DNA of 64,000 nucleotides from JAVVEH01 sp032251435 (lineage in GTDB: Bacteria > Verrucomicrobiota > Lentisphaeria > Oligosphaerales > MVZH01): positions 11,939-75,938 of the forward strand of contig JAVVEH010000022.1 in the NCBI GenBank assembly GCA_032251435.1. The letters are read 5' to 3'. The translations under genes and the position numbers were made by a program. Every line of letters starts with the position of its first letter. Position 1 is the first letter of the stretch. The notes below the pieces were generated by a model, which did not search any database, was not told where the DNA came from, and was given only the letters and a program-made list of their open reading frames with translations. Below, one piece after another: positions 27,029 through 35,995 of this stretch.

Positions 27029-27112
27029 GGTTGACGATAACGGCGACGAGAAAGGTCGACGGCCGGGGGATCCTCCAATCGTAACCCGTTCTCGTCGCCG
27101 TTCTCGTCCACC
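27029..27112. repeat. Imperfect 27-bp inverted repeat (long hairpin) after the PDZ-esterase gene
   Basis: The arms 27029-27055 and 27086-27112 match as inverse complements with three mismatches in 27 and a 30-nt loop; both contain CGGCGACGAGAA-type sequence. It begins 12 nt beyond the esterase stop, in the 210-nt spacer before the giant gene at 22876. It could attenuate or stabilise the polycistronic RNA. Confidence 0.7.
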
Positions 27113-27123
27113 GATTCCCGTTT

Positions 27124-28761
27124 TCATGGTGCGTTCTTCCCATCCTGTAACTCGAGCATTGCCTCGGCAAAGGCTTTGCCGAACTGGGCTATCATCTTGG
27201 ACGACCCCAGGTAATGGAATCCCTGGTTCGACGCGCCAATGCGCTGAATTTCCTTCTCCTCCGGAGTCCAGACCGTCGCCTCATAGGCAGCCATGGCCTT
27301 TTCCAGCGCCTCTCCCTTGAGCCCCTTTTCGGCGACAAGTTGTTTGCGCTTTTGATTCACATCACCGGCAATCTTATTCAATCGGTCAAGCTGCGTATCC
27401 CAGTAATCTGCGGTCTGCACCGCTTTGACCGTGCCCTTGAATTCCGGATCGCGCGCCGGGGCGGCCTGGGCATCTCGGAAAGATTTGAACCCCTCATTGT
27501 GGCCACTGATGCCTAATACACCGATCACAAAGGGCATATCCGGCGCTTTCAGATCCTTGCGGATATCGCGGATAAAGTGGCGCAGCAGCCAGCTGTACTG
27601 CTCGTACCGGCGCGGCTCGTCGATGCTGGGATAGGCACCACTATCGACCATGTCGTTCCATCCCTGGAACCAGACAAAACCGGCGATCTCGTACCCCTGT
27701 TTCGGATCGTAATCAGGATACACCCGATTAATATCGCCGAGCACCTTTTTGACATAGCTGATCATCAGCTGGTAATACGAGCCTTGATTCTTCTTGCGCT
27801 CAACGGCTCCCTGCTTTTGATTTTCCAACCACTTCGGAATACCTGCCTTGCCACCTGGAAGCATGAGGGCGGCCATGTCCATCGAGACCCTTTCAATCCT
27901 GCCATCCCGCCAGCGTTCGATCATGATCGTCCAATCCTGTTTCTTCCTGGTTTCGTCATAGACCACCTTGCGCCAGAAATCCTTCGGGTTTTCAGGCATC
28001 CCTTCGCCATTCAGCCCCAGGATCAGATCGCCTGTTTTCAGCGGGAATCCCTCTTTCTCCTCTCTGATGTCCTGACAAACATAAATGGGGTGGACTCCCT
28101 TGTGTTCACCAATCTCACACCCGCGCAGACCTTTTAAGGGGCCGAGGAAGAACCCGGGAAGGCTTGCATAGGGGTTCAGATACTCCTTGCCAGGCTTGTA
28201 CCCGACCGGAAGCTCCAGGGATTTCGGCACCGGCAACGGTTCAGGCTTATCCTCTTCGCCCACCATAAGATCCGGATGCCCTGGCGGCGGCGTCCACTCG
28301 CCCGCACTGGGCGGCCTGAAATGGTAGTTGAGACTCTTGCCGCCCCAGGCGGTCTTGATCAGCAGAATCGGCTCCTGCAATGCCTCATGCATGTAAATGC
28401 CAAAAGTATATTCCGGGCCAATCTTTGGACCCAGCTTACTAGCCCCATAGCGGGCTTCCAGTTTGCCTGTTTTCTCGTCGTCGAGCTCCGTTCCCTGTAT
28501 AGAAGCGATATAAACATCGTCGAGCACATGCGGCTTACTATCCGGCCCCACCATCTTCTCCAACATCGGCGCCGTCGTCGGGTCCATCCCGATATGAGGG
28601 AAGGTGGTTACCGCAGCCGGCCCCACCATGTTGGACTGCCCGGAGAGAATGAAGACCTTTAAAGGCTTTTTACCTGAATTCGACTCATCGCCCGCGATAG
28701 CGTGCACGCAGCATATGACGAATGGCAACAGGATCATCCATCGATTTCTTGTCTGTTTCAT
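27124..28761 (-). CDS. SGNH carbohydrate acetylesterase (SASA family) with an inserted PDZ-like domain
   Basis: The 545-aa protein has a signal peptide (MKQTRNRWMILLPFVICCVHAIA). The SASA family nucleophile is Ser43 in FILSGQSNMVG; ILLIKTAWGGKSL, EIAGFVWFQGWND and GFHYLGSSKM provide the oxyanion and His regions. Between about residues 195 and 310 there is an extra domain: LKGLRGCEIGEHKGVHPIYV, then GFPLKTGDLILGLNGEGMPE and a terminal RDGRIERVSMDM, the strand order and carboxylate-loop pattern of a PDZ domain. The paralogue at 42892 goes straight from the WGGKSL region to the helix before the WFQGWND block, so this is a domain insertion. It probably deacetylates a secreted or surface glycan while binding a protein C-terminus (inference). 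Confidence 0.85.
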   Translation of the reverse strand: MKQTRNRWMILLPFVICCVHAIAGDESNSGKKPLKVFILSGQSNMVGPAAVTTFPHIGMDPTTAPMLEKMVGPDSKPHVLDDVYIASIQGTELDDEKTGKLEARYGASKLGPKIGPEYTFGIYMHEALQEPILLIKTAWGGKSLNYHFRPPSAGEWTPPPGHPDLMVGEEDKPEPLPVPKSLELPVGYKPGKEYLNPYASLPGFFLGPLKGLRGCEIGEHKGVHPIYVCQDIREEKEGFPLKTGDLILGLNGEGMPENPKDFWRKVVYDETRKKQDWTIMIERWRDGRIERVSMDMAALMLPGGKAGIPKWLENQKQGAVERKKNQGSYYQLMISYVKKVLGDINRVYPDYDPKQGYEIAGFVWFQGWNDMVDSGAYPSIDEPRRYEQYSWLLRHFIRDIRKDLKAPDMPFVIGVLGISGHNEGFKSFRDAQAAPARDPEFKGTVKAVQTADYWDTQLDRLNKIAGDVNQKRKQLVAEKGLKGEALEKAMAAYEATVWTPEEKEIQRIGASNQGFHYLGSSKMIAQFGKAFAEAMLELQDGKNAP

Positions 28762-28815
28762 ATCGGGTTAATCCTTAATTTTTGGTTTTCTTTGCGTACC
28801 CCATAGGCGCGCACA

Positions 28816-30303
28816 TTATTCTGCATCATCTGTCTTGAATGGGAATGCCGGCAACCCCTCACCGTTTACCAGGTTGACCTCGGGAGTTCCGCAAAATGCA
28901 TATCGACAAGCCATTGGATCTGGCACGTTGTCAGCCGCAAGGACAATCGTGCTGTCCTGAATGGCCGCTGTCGCCGGGACCCATTCGCCGTTGGCTCCCG
29001 CCAACCAGAACCCCTTTGGCGCTTCGCCATCGGTCGTATGCAATCCATCGGCGTTGTCGAACTCAATGATAAACGCGTTCTGCTCCACTGCAAACTTGCG
29101 CAAGACAGGTCCCTGACCGAGAACAGGATGGTTATAGACCTCCTGCCGTGCCAAAAGGGCGGCTCGTCGGCAGATGGGCTCTTTGTCGGCGGGATGGATG
29201 TTTGTGGCATCGCCGAGATCGACAGTATTGACAACGCTCGTGTCGGGCAGTTCAAGCACGTTCAGTTGCGCGTCACGAAACCAGGCCCATGATTGCGCAT
29301 CCGGCCGACCGCTATCCTTGCCGAAGCCAGGCAGCATCACAGCCATGAAATGAAGCTCGTCACGTCCCCACTCCTTTCTCAGGCGTGTGACCCAAAGGGG
29401 AAGAGTCCTGGCATACAGATCCGGTTCGGCTGCATTGGCCTCCCCCTGGTACCAGAGAAAGCCGCGGCAGGCAAAGGGGATCACAGGATAGAGCATCGCG
29501 TTATAGAGAAGATTCGGGCGTTTCCTCAGCCACACAAATCCCGGCCTGACCCCCATCTCGATGGCACGGTTCACACGGGTCACGGAAGGCAATGTCAATA
29601 GCTGTTCCATCATCGCTTTGAAATGCGGCAACTGCTCAACCATGTCCAAAGGCATCCAACCTTCAATGCTCGAACTCCCCCATGAGGTCACAATCACTGC
29701 CACCGGCACATCCAGCGCCTTCTGGAGGTAATAGCTGAAACCAAATGCAACCGCACTACCGGATAGGGAGGTCGACCACTTTCCCCGGCAGTTCGCTTTT
29801 GGACTGAATGAAGCATCTACAGGAACATGAAAGCAGCGGATCGGCCGTGTCCGGGCATCGTCCACCAGCCTAGCCAGATCGGGATCGCCACCCCAGTTGT
29901 ACATGGGATAATCGGACTCTGTGCCCCAGCCATATTGCATATTCGACTGCCCGGAACACACCCAGACCTCTCCGACCAGAACATCTTGATAAACAATCTT
30001 GGTTCGCCCTTGGATCGTCATCGGTCGTCCTTCAGCCGAGGCCTCCAGAGCGGGCAGCTCGGCAGTCCAGCGTCCACTCTTGTCCGCCTGGGCCGCAACA
30101 GTATGACCCGCAAACGCAATGGTGATGGTCTCGCCAGGCGCGGCGTCCCCCCATACGGGGACAGGCATATCCCGTTGCAACACCATGTGGTCACCGAACA
30201 GACTTGCAGGCGTGAGATCCGGTCGGACCCCATCGGCCCCTGCACATACGTGACACAGCGTTGTCATCAAGAGCAATATTGTTGTGTTTGTTATTAATCG
30301 CAT
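28816..30303 (-). CDS. Sialate O-acetylesterase-like SGNH hydrolase
   Basis: The 495-aa protein has a signal peptide (MRLITNTTILLLMTTLCHVCA). It has the complete family layout: SLFGDHMVLQRDMPVPVWG, a small beta-domain, [14 protein letters not shown] with nucleophile Ser120, ARTRPIRCFHVP, CRGFLWYQGEAN, and the DATNIHPADK Asp-His block near residue 388, so the catalytic triad looks intact. It removes O-acetyl groups from sugars outside the cytoplasm. It follows the GH29 gene by a 13-nt interval in the upstream direction and precedes the PDZ-containing esterase by 54 nt, consistent with one transcript. Sialic acid need not be the substrate: this family is widespread in polysaccharide loci that lack sialidases, as here. 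Confidence 0.9.
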   Translation of the reverse strand: MRLITNTTILLLMTTLCHVCAGADGVRPDLTPASLFGDHMVLQRDMPVPVWGDAAPGETITIAFAGHTVAAQADKSGRWTAELPALEASAEGRPMTIQGRTKIVYQDVLVGEVWVCSGQSNMQYGWGTESDYPMYNWGGDPDLARLVDDARTRPIRCFHVPVDASFSPKANCRGKWSTSLSGSAVAFGFSYYLQKALDVPVAVIVTSWGSSSIEGWMPLDMVEQLPHFKAMMEQLLTLPSVTRVNRAIEMGVRPGFVWLRKRPNLLYNAMLYPVIPFACRGFLWYQGEANAAEPDLYARTLPLWVTRLRKEWGRDELHFMAVMLPGFGKDSGRPDAQSWAWFRDAQLNVLELPDTSVVNTVDLGDATNIHPADKEPICRRAALLARQEVYNHPVLGQGPVLRKFAVEQNAFIIEFDNADGLHTTDGEAPKGFWLAGANGEWVPATAAIQDSTIVLAADNVPDPMACRYAFCGTPEVNLVNGEGLPAFPFKTDDAE

Positions 30304-30316
30304 AAAAAGCTAAATT

Positions 30317-31606
30317 CTATCCTTGAAACTCATTCGCATCTTTTTTGTTCACCTTTGGACAGTCATCAAAATCAAGCCGAATCACCAGCGTCTCGCTGCT
30401 GTCGAGCAGATGACGCGGCAAGCCTTTGATCCATAGGAACCGTTTTTCCTTCTGCCAGTGAACCGGCAGCATGTCTGTTGAACAGGCTAGTTCTTCACCC
30501 GTATTCAACAGGACCGCCTTTTTTGGCAGCACGTCAATGGGTGGAAGGATCAACGCGTCGGATTCAACCGGCTTCTTCAGGTGCACATAGAGAGTGTTCG
30601 CACGCCGGGTCAGCAACACGTTGTCTCGGGCTGCAATCTCGGAGGCCGGAACTGCATCGCCAAATGATTCCCTGACCTTGCCATACCAACTTCCAATCTC
30701 CCGCAAAATCCGGACCGCCGTGTCCGGGACTTTGCCGGTCGCGTCAGGCCCGACATTCAGCAGGTAATTGGCGCCATTGCTCATCATCTCATCAATGGCT
30801 TGGATCAGGTATGATGTGGCATAATAGGACTCGTCCTTGCGATATCCCCAGCTCTGTGCCCCGACTGAGTTGCAGGCTTCGGTGTTGCGACTGAAGCCGC
30901 TGCCGGCTTTGTCAAGATCATGCCCGTAGTTGCGCTCCGGGGTGCCGAAATCACCCTCGTCGAAGCCACGGTTATTGATGACAATATTGGGCTGCAGCGA
31001 GCGGATCAGCGCATTCACGGACGGATCCTGGACTTCCGGCACATTCATATCCCAGAACCAGTGGCGCACCTCCCCGTAATTGGTGCACAGCTCGGTGACC
31101 TGGGCCTTGAGAAATGCCATATACTGATCCCAGTCGGGTCTATCCTCCGCCTGCGGCGGGATCTCATGATGGCGCCCCTGATTCGGGTAGTTCGGCTGGT
31201 GCCAGTCCACGACGGAATAGTAGATGCCCAAGGGGAAGCTGCGCCGGTGGCAGGCATCCGCGAATTCACGGATGATATCTTTGCCATAGGGCGCATTCAT
31301 CACATTGAAATCTGTCTGCTTCGTATCCCAAAGACAGAATCCGTCGTGATGCTTGCTGGTCAGGCAGGCGTATTCCATGCCAACCTCCCGCGCCAGGTTG
31401 ATAATCGCGTCGGCATCCCAGGCTGTCGGGTTGAAGCGGGTGATGAGCTTGACGTACTCCTCCCGGGGGATACGCCGCCGCATCTGGTCCTGTTCGTGCC
31501 AGCCCTCGATCGTATAGAGACCAAAATGGAGAAACAACCCCATCCGTCTCCGCGAAAACCATTCCTTGACCGGATCCGGATTCGATATTTCAGGCTGTGG
31601 CGACAT
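30317..31606 (-). CDS. Glycoside hydrolase family 29 alpha-L-fucosidase
   Basis: The protein has 429 aa with the chosen start. GH29 features are WFSRRRMGLFLHFGLYTIEG, EYACLTSKHHDGFCLWDTK (85-90 KHHDGF), FPLGIYYSVVDWH and HWFWDMNVPE with the predicted nucleophile Asp186; the usual WFDG is replaced by WFWDMN, which marks a divergent subfamily. It releases alpha-L-fucose by retention. I start it at the ATG at 31606: GGGAGC lies about 6 nt upstream and the sequence resembles the family from there. The longer frame adds 64 residues lying entirely inside the preceding sulfatase. It overlaps that sulfatase by 17 nt, implying translational coupling. No signal peptide is visible, so fucose is probably released in the cytoplasm from imported oligosaccharide. 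Confidence 0.92.
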   Translation of the reverse strand: MSPQPEISNPDPVKEWFSRRRMGLFLHFGLYTIEGWHEQDQMRRRIPREEYVKLITRFNPTAWDADAIINLAREVGMEYACLTSKHHDGFCLWDTKQTDFNVMNAPYGKDIIREFADACHRRSFPLGIYYSVVDWHQPNYPNQGRHHEIPPQAEDRPDWDQYMAFLKAQVTELCTNYGEVRHWFWDMNVPEVQDPSVNALIRSLQPNIVINNRGFDEGDFGTPERNYGHDLDKAGSGFSRNTEACNSVGAQSWGYRKDESYYATSYLIQAIDEMMSNGANYLLNVGPDATGKVPDTAVRILREIGSWYGKVRESFGDAVPASEIAARDNVLLTRRANTLYVHLKKPVESDALILPPIDVLPKKAVLLNTGEELACSTDMLPVHWQKEKRFLWIKGLPRHLLDSSETLVIRLDFDDCPKVNKKDANEFQG

Positions 31607-33449
31607 TTGAAGCTCCCAGAGTTGAGGTATCAGTTTCGGCAATGACCCAGTAATACCACCTGACATTCTGGTCGTCTCCAATGATGTCCCTCCACTCCCG
31701 TTTCGAAGCATCCGGGGTGGTGTAAACGCATTCCGCGGCGACGATATCGTTTGAGGCACTACGATAAATACTAAACCTTTCGACAGAAATATCAACAATC
31801 ATGGTGCTGTCCGGGACACTTGAGTGGATCCGGGCGCTCGACGCCCAGCGCAAGTGGATGCCATTCTCATCGCGACGGGCGCTTAATTGCAGGTGGACAT
31901 TGCCGAGAAGGTCTTCGAGGTCCGGATCATCGCTATGCTTCTTGATGAATCCATCCGTGTCCCAACCGGCTACCGCCCAGCGTTTGAGTGTCTTGACGAC
32001 ATCGGGTCGCCGCGAGGCGTCATTGTCCTCGGCAAAGAGTTCTCCCGAACCCGCCGGATATAGCTGATCCGCGAGCTTATGCGTGTAGATATACTTCCAC
32101 TCCCGCGTGCGCACCATTCGAGACGGAACGTATGCCATGGGACCATCAGGTACATTGTCCGGGTGGCCGGCATACCCGTTTGCGCAGAGCTCACTGAAAA
32201 CAGCCGTATTGAGCGTGTCGCATGCGGGATTCATCAGGGCCGGCACCAGCGATTTTCCCTGAAAACGATCTTCCGCGGGTAATCCGCACAACTCGCCAAG
32301 TGTTGGGAGCAAGTCGATATGGCTTGCCAGACAACGGGTCCGGACACCCGAGGGCAGTCGGGAAGGACAGCTGACGATCAGAGGAACGTTAACAGAAGCC
32401 TCATACATATTGTGTTTCTGAACCGTATTGTGTTCGTAGCACAGCTCCCCGTGGTCGCTGGTATAGACGATAACCGTCCTGTCATAGATTCCTGCGTTTT
32501 TCAAGCATGCTACGAGCTGTCCGACTTTTTCATCCATGGATGTAACATTGGCGTAATAGGCGGCCAGCCCCATTTTGATTTCTCTGATGCCGACCTTTCC
32601 TGCCTGATGCTGCCAGGAGAGATAGAAATCGTGTTTTTCTTCGTTCCAAGCGTGCGGCAGGTGCTCATCGGGCAGGTCATCAGGATCATACATATCAATG
32701 AAGCGCTTGACTTCGGTCCATGGCGGATGCGGCTTCTCCAGGCCGACGTGGAGAAAAAATGGCTCGTCCTTATGACGTTTAATAAAGTCTATTGACTCCG
32801 CCGTTGTCATAACATCGAACATTTTCTCTTCGGTCAGCAAGCCTTCGGGCATATCCTCAATCGCCACAGGGCACCGTTCCGGGTCGCGGTTATTGAAGTG
32901 CCAGGGCCAAACATATGCTGAGCTGGCCGGACTCTCCTGTCCGCTGTATTGCAGGCGCATGAGATGTCCGACTGCCGGGTTATCCGGTGCGAGGGCTTTT
33001 TCATAATCCTCAAAATCATACGTGTAGATCCGCAGGCTGCGTTCGTCAAACCCCATGTCGTTTTCTCGGGTTTCACCGTGGACATGCATCTTGCCGATAG
33101 CGCCCGTGCGGAAACCATGCTTCCGGAAGTATTCCCCTATGGTGACCCGTTCGGGGCGGTAACCGGGGAGTCGCCGATACCCCGGTGATAGAGGTGTGCC
33201 GTTAACAGTTACGGCGTGAAACAGGGCCGAATTTCGATGCGGCATAGTCGAGGTGATCAGCGCCGCCCGGGCCGGCGCGCAAAGCGGCGAAGCGCAGTAG
33301 GCATCCGAGAAGATCACACCGTTGGCGGCGAGCTCGTCAAGGTTCGGTGTCCTGACATAAGTGTTTCCACTCACGCCCATCGCCGAACGCTTGTGCTGGT
33401 CCGATATGATAAACAGAACATTCAGCTTGTCGTTTTTCCGCTCACTCAT
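31590..33449 (-). CDS. Sulfatase, formylglycine type, with a fibronectin-like C-terminal extension
   Basis: The 619-aa protein starts in the sulfatase fold (NVLFIISDQHKRSAMG), so no signal peptide. The signature SPLCAPARAAL gives precursor Cys57; AIGKMHVHG, PHPPWTEV and VYTSDHGELCYEH follow. After about residue 505 an extra ~110 residues (GNVHLQLSARRDENGIHLRW ... FSIYRSASNDIVAAECVYTT ... YYWVIAETD) show the strand pattern of a fibronectin type III domain; this is unusual for a sulfatase and may position it on a polysaccharide or partner. ATG overlaps the GH3 stop by 4 nt (ATGA), and its 3' end overlaps GH29 by 17 nt, giving a GH3-sulfatase-GH29 coupled set. Confidence 0.9.
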   Translation of the reverse strand: MSERKNDKLNVLFIISDQHKRSAMGVSGNTYVRTPNLDELAANGVIFSDAYCASPLCAPARAALITSTMPHRNSALFHAVTVNGTPLSPGYRRLPGYRPERVTIGEYFRKHGFRTGAIGKMHVHGETRENDMGFDERSLRIYTYDFEDYEKALAPDNPAVGHLMRLQYSGQESPASSAYVWPWHFNNRDPERCPVAIEDMPEGLLTEEKMFDVMTTAESIDFIKRHKDEPFFLHVGLEKPHPPWTEVKRFIDMYDPDDLPDEHLPHAWNEEKHDFYLSWQHQAGKVGIREIKMGLAAYYANVTSMDEKVGQLVACLKNAGIYDRTVIVYTSDHGELCYEHNTVQKHNMYEASVNVPLIVSCPSRLPSGVRTRCLASHIDLLPTLGELCGLPAEDRFQGKSLVPALMNPACDTLNTAVFSELCANGYAGHPDNVPDGPMAYVPSRMVRTREWKYIYTHKLADQLYPAGSGELFAEDNDASRRPDVVKTLKRWAVAGWDTDGFIKKHSDDPDLEDLLGNVHLQLSARRDENGIHLRWASSARIHSSVPDSTMIVDISVERFSIYRSASNDIVAAECVYTTPDASKREWRDIIGDDQNVRWYYWVIAETDTSTLGASNVATA

Positions 33450-35995
33450 AGGGGCCTCGATTCCCCGGACGGGCGCGAGAAGGAGAATACACCCGTCAAT
33501 CGGTTGTCCCGGCTGCTGGCATTGACACGGACCTCGAAATCACCCTCCTCAGCCACCCATTCGCGGCGGGTGGGATGAAAGAAAGCGAGATCTGATTCCC
33601 GCAGAATGAATGTTACACTGGTTGACTCCCCCGGATCAAGATAAACTTTACGAAAACCTTTGAGTTCCTGCGGCGGACGTCGCACGGAACATTCGCAGTC
33701 GTGCAGGTAGAGCTGCACCACCTCCGCGCCGGTCATCAATCCGGTGTTGGTGACGCGGCACGAGATCGTGGCGATTCCTTCCCCATCCGTGGCAATTTCA
33801 AGGTCTCTGTAGTCGAAAGACGTATAGCTGAGACCATGCCCGAAGCAGAAGAGGGGTGCGATATCGCGCTGATCAAACCAGCGGTAGCCGACGAAGATAT
33901 CCTCTTTATAGTAGCACACATCGCGCTGGTAATCATCGAGACAGTGGGCGGAGCTGTCTTCCAGCTTTATCGGGAAGGTAAAGGGCAATTTACCCGACGG
34001 GTTGACCTCGCCAAACAGGATTCTGGCCGCCACGGCCCCCGCTTCCATCCCGGCATAGCCCATGTGCAGAATGGCGGGAACCTGATCAACCCACGGCATC
34101 GCATACGGACTTCCCCCCGTCATCATGATCACAAGATTTGGATTGGCATCAGCCAGCGCCGCAATCACCTCGTCCTGCAAGCCCGGCAGCCGGTATGTCT
34201 TGCGATCCCGTCCTTCGATTTCCTCCAGATGACTTAGCCCACCCACGTAAATGACAACATCAGCCTGCCGCGCTTTCTCCCGGAGTTCCGCCAAAGATGT
34301 CGCTGTCGCATCGTCGGGCGTCAGCCAGGTCAGTTTGACATGTTTGCTGGAACCCGTCTCATTCGGTGCCACCCGGACCACCAGTTCATATGGCTTTCCC
34401 GCAATAAGTTCAATCTTGCTGCAGGCCGTATCCGGCGCACCGTCCTCATCCCGTCGCTTCAGCAATATGCTGCCGTTAACGTTTAAACCCGCATCCCGGT
34501 TTCCCCGCAGTACAAATGTATACGTCCCGCTCTTTTCAGGGGTGAGCGTGGTCACATACCGCAGGCTCCACTCATGCGCATCAGCGACACCGTCCGGCAG
34601 CTTCTCGTTCCAGTCCAGATCCACCTCGGTCACGGCCGTCTCCTCGACCACCTCTCCGCCGACATCATGGCGGTCATAGCGTTTTCGCACCCAGCCCTTG
34701 ACGCCGGAACTCTGATCAGCCGTGCTGAGCAGATGATTCGGAATCGGGCTACCGTCGGCCGGCATGGGGTCGGGACAATACTCCACACGAACGGCATCGC
34801 TCAAGTACTGTTGCAGACCTTCCAGCGGGGTGATCTCGTAATGGGGTTTCACCCCGGCGCTGCCACCGCCGCCGGCATGGCGGCACATCGCGTTGCTGCC
34901 GATGACGAGCAGTGACGAGATGCCGGTCTTGTCGAGCGGCAACAGGCCATCATTTTTCAGGAGCACCATGGCCTCATCGGCAATGGCCCGGCATTCCGCC
35001 TGGTGATGCGCCGTATTGCGCTCGCCAGCCGGACGCGCCGCCGCCCCATCCCCCATCGCGCCGATCCGCTCCATCACAAAAAGATAACGGCGGCACGTGT
35101 CATCCACCACCGCTTCGTCAATCTCACCGTTCTCGAGGGCTTTAAGAAAATCGCCAGCCAGAAAATACTCATCAAACGGACGGTGCGTCCCCATCTCGAT
35201 ATCAAGCCCGTAGAGCGCCGGCTCAAAACAGTTGTTATGCACCCCCCCCCAATCGGAGACAACCAAGCCTGCAAATCCCCATTCCGTCTTGAGCACCTGA
35301 TTCAGCAGGTAATCGTTCTGGCAGCACCACTGACCGCGCAGGCGGTTATAGGCACCCATGATGGTCAGCAGACCGGCATCGACGGCAGCCTTAAACCCGG
35401 GTAGATAGATTTCGCGCAACGCGCGTTCCGAGGGTAGTGCATCGACTGCAAACCGGTTCAACTCCTGTGAGTTGCAGGCGAAATGCTTGGCACAGGCGGC
35501 AACCCCCTGCGACTGGATCCCACGCACCTCCTCGCCGACAAGCACGGCCACAAGATACGGATCTTCCGAATAATATTCAAAGTTGCGGCCGCATAGCGGC
35601 GTTCGGATAATGTTGATCCCGGGCCCGAGAATAACATCCTTGCCGCGTTCCCGGGCTTCCGCCCCCAGTACCATGCCATGACGCTTCGCCATGTCAGAAT
35701 TCCAGGTTGCCGCCAGAGCGGTTCCGGTGGGCAGGTAGGAGCAACTATCATCGACATCACCGCGAGGCGCCCAATCATCATCCGCCAGCTCTTCCCGGAC
35801 TCCGTGCGGACCGTCACTCATGACCATGTCGGGAATGCCCAGGCGGGCAATACCGCACACGGAAAAGAGCGTTGCGGCGTGGCAAAGGTGGACCTTTTCG
35901 GCCAGCGTCAATGCCGCCAGCGTGTCTCCCGTATGGTTGTCTGTCGGTTGATTCACCAATTGTTTTGCCTTATTCGTTCCTTCGTCATATTTCAT
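33446..35995 (-). CDS. Glycoside hydrolase family 3 with PA14-like insertion
   Basis: The protein has 849 aa. The GH3 barrel motifs are VMSDGPHGVRE, NIIRTPLCGRNFEYYSEDPYL in two adjoining blocks, AKHFACN and GLVVSDWGGVHN with nucleophile Asp250 (counting from a TTG two codons earlier). The alpha/beta domain begins DEAMVLLKNDGLLPLD. A PA14-like beta-barrel is inserted around residues 450-570 (SGTYTFVLRGNRDAGLNVNG, YELVVRVAPNE), a known GH3 arrangement that shapes the active site. The C-terminal fibronectin-like domain ends the protein. There is no signal peptide. I prefer the ATG at 35995 to the TTG at 36001; either overlaps the PDZ-HEAT gene, by 11 or 17 nt. It likely cleaves a beta-linked hexose or xylose. 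Confidence 0.92.
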   Translation of the reverse strand: MKYDEGTNKAKQLVNQPTDNHTGDTLAALTLAEKVHLCHAATLFSVCGIARLGIPDMVMSDGPHGVREELADDDWAPRGDVDDSCSYLPTGTALAATWNSDMAKRHGMVLGAEARERGKDVILGPGINIIRTPLCGRNFEYYSEDPYLVAVLVGEEVRGIQSQGVAACAKHFACNSQELNRFAVDALPSERALREIYLPGFKAAVDAGLLTIMGAYNRLRGQWCCQNDYLLNQVLKTEWGFAGLVVSDWGGVHNNCFEPALYGLDIEMGTHRPFDEYFLAGDFLKALENGEIDEAVVDDTCRRYLFVMERIGAMGDGAAARPAGERNTAHHQAECRAIADEAMVLLKNDGLLPLDKTGISSLLVIGSNAMCRHAGGGGSAGVKPHYEITPLEGLQQYLSDAVRVEYCPDPMPADGSPIPNHLLSTADQSSGVKGWVRKRYDRHDVGGEVVEETAVTEVDLDWNEKLPDGVADAHEWSLRYVTTLTPEKSGTYTFVLRGNRDAGLNVNGSILLKRRDEDGAPDTACSKIELIAGKPYELVVRVAPNETGSSKHVKLTWLTPDDATATSLAELREKARQADVVIYVGGLSHLEEIEGRDRKTYRLPGLQDEVIAALADANPNLVIMMTGGSPYAMPWVDQVPAILHMGYAGMEAGAVAARILFGEVNPSGKLPFTFPIKLEDSSAHCLDDYQRDVCYYKEDIFVGYRWFDQRDIAPLFCFGHGLSYTSFDYRDLEIATDGEGIATISCRVTNTGLMTGAEVVQLYLHDCECSVRRPPQELKGFRKVYLDPGESTSVTFILRESDLAFFHPTRREWVAEEGDFEVRVNASSRDNRLTGVFSFSRPSGESRPL

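Noticed and set aside
30317..31798. GH29 start at 31798
   Set aside because: It would add 64 residues lying wholly inside the upstream sulfatase and unlike any fucosidase; the ATG at 31606 has a good ribosome-binding site.
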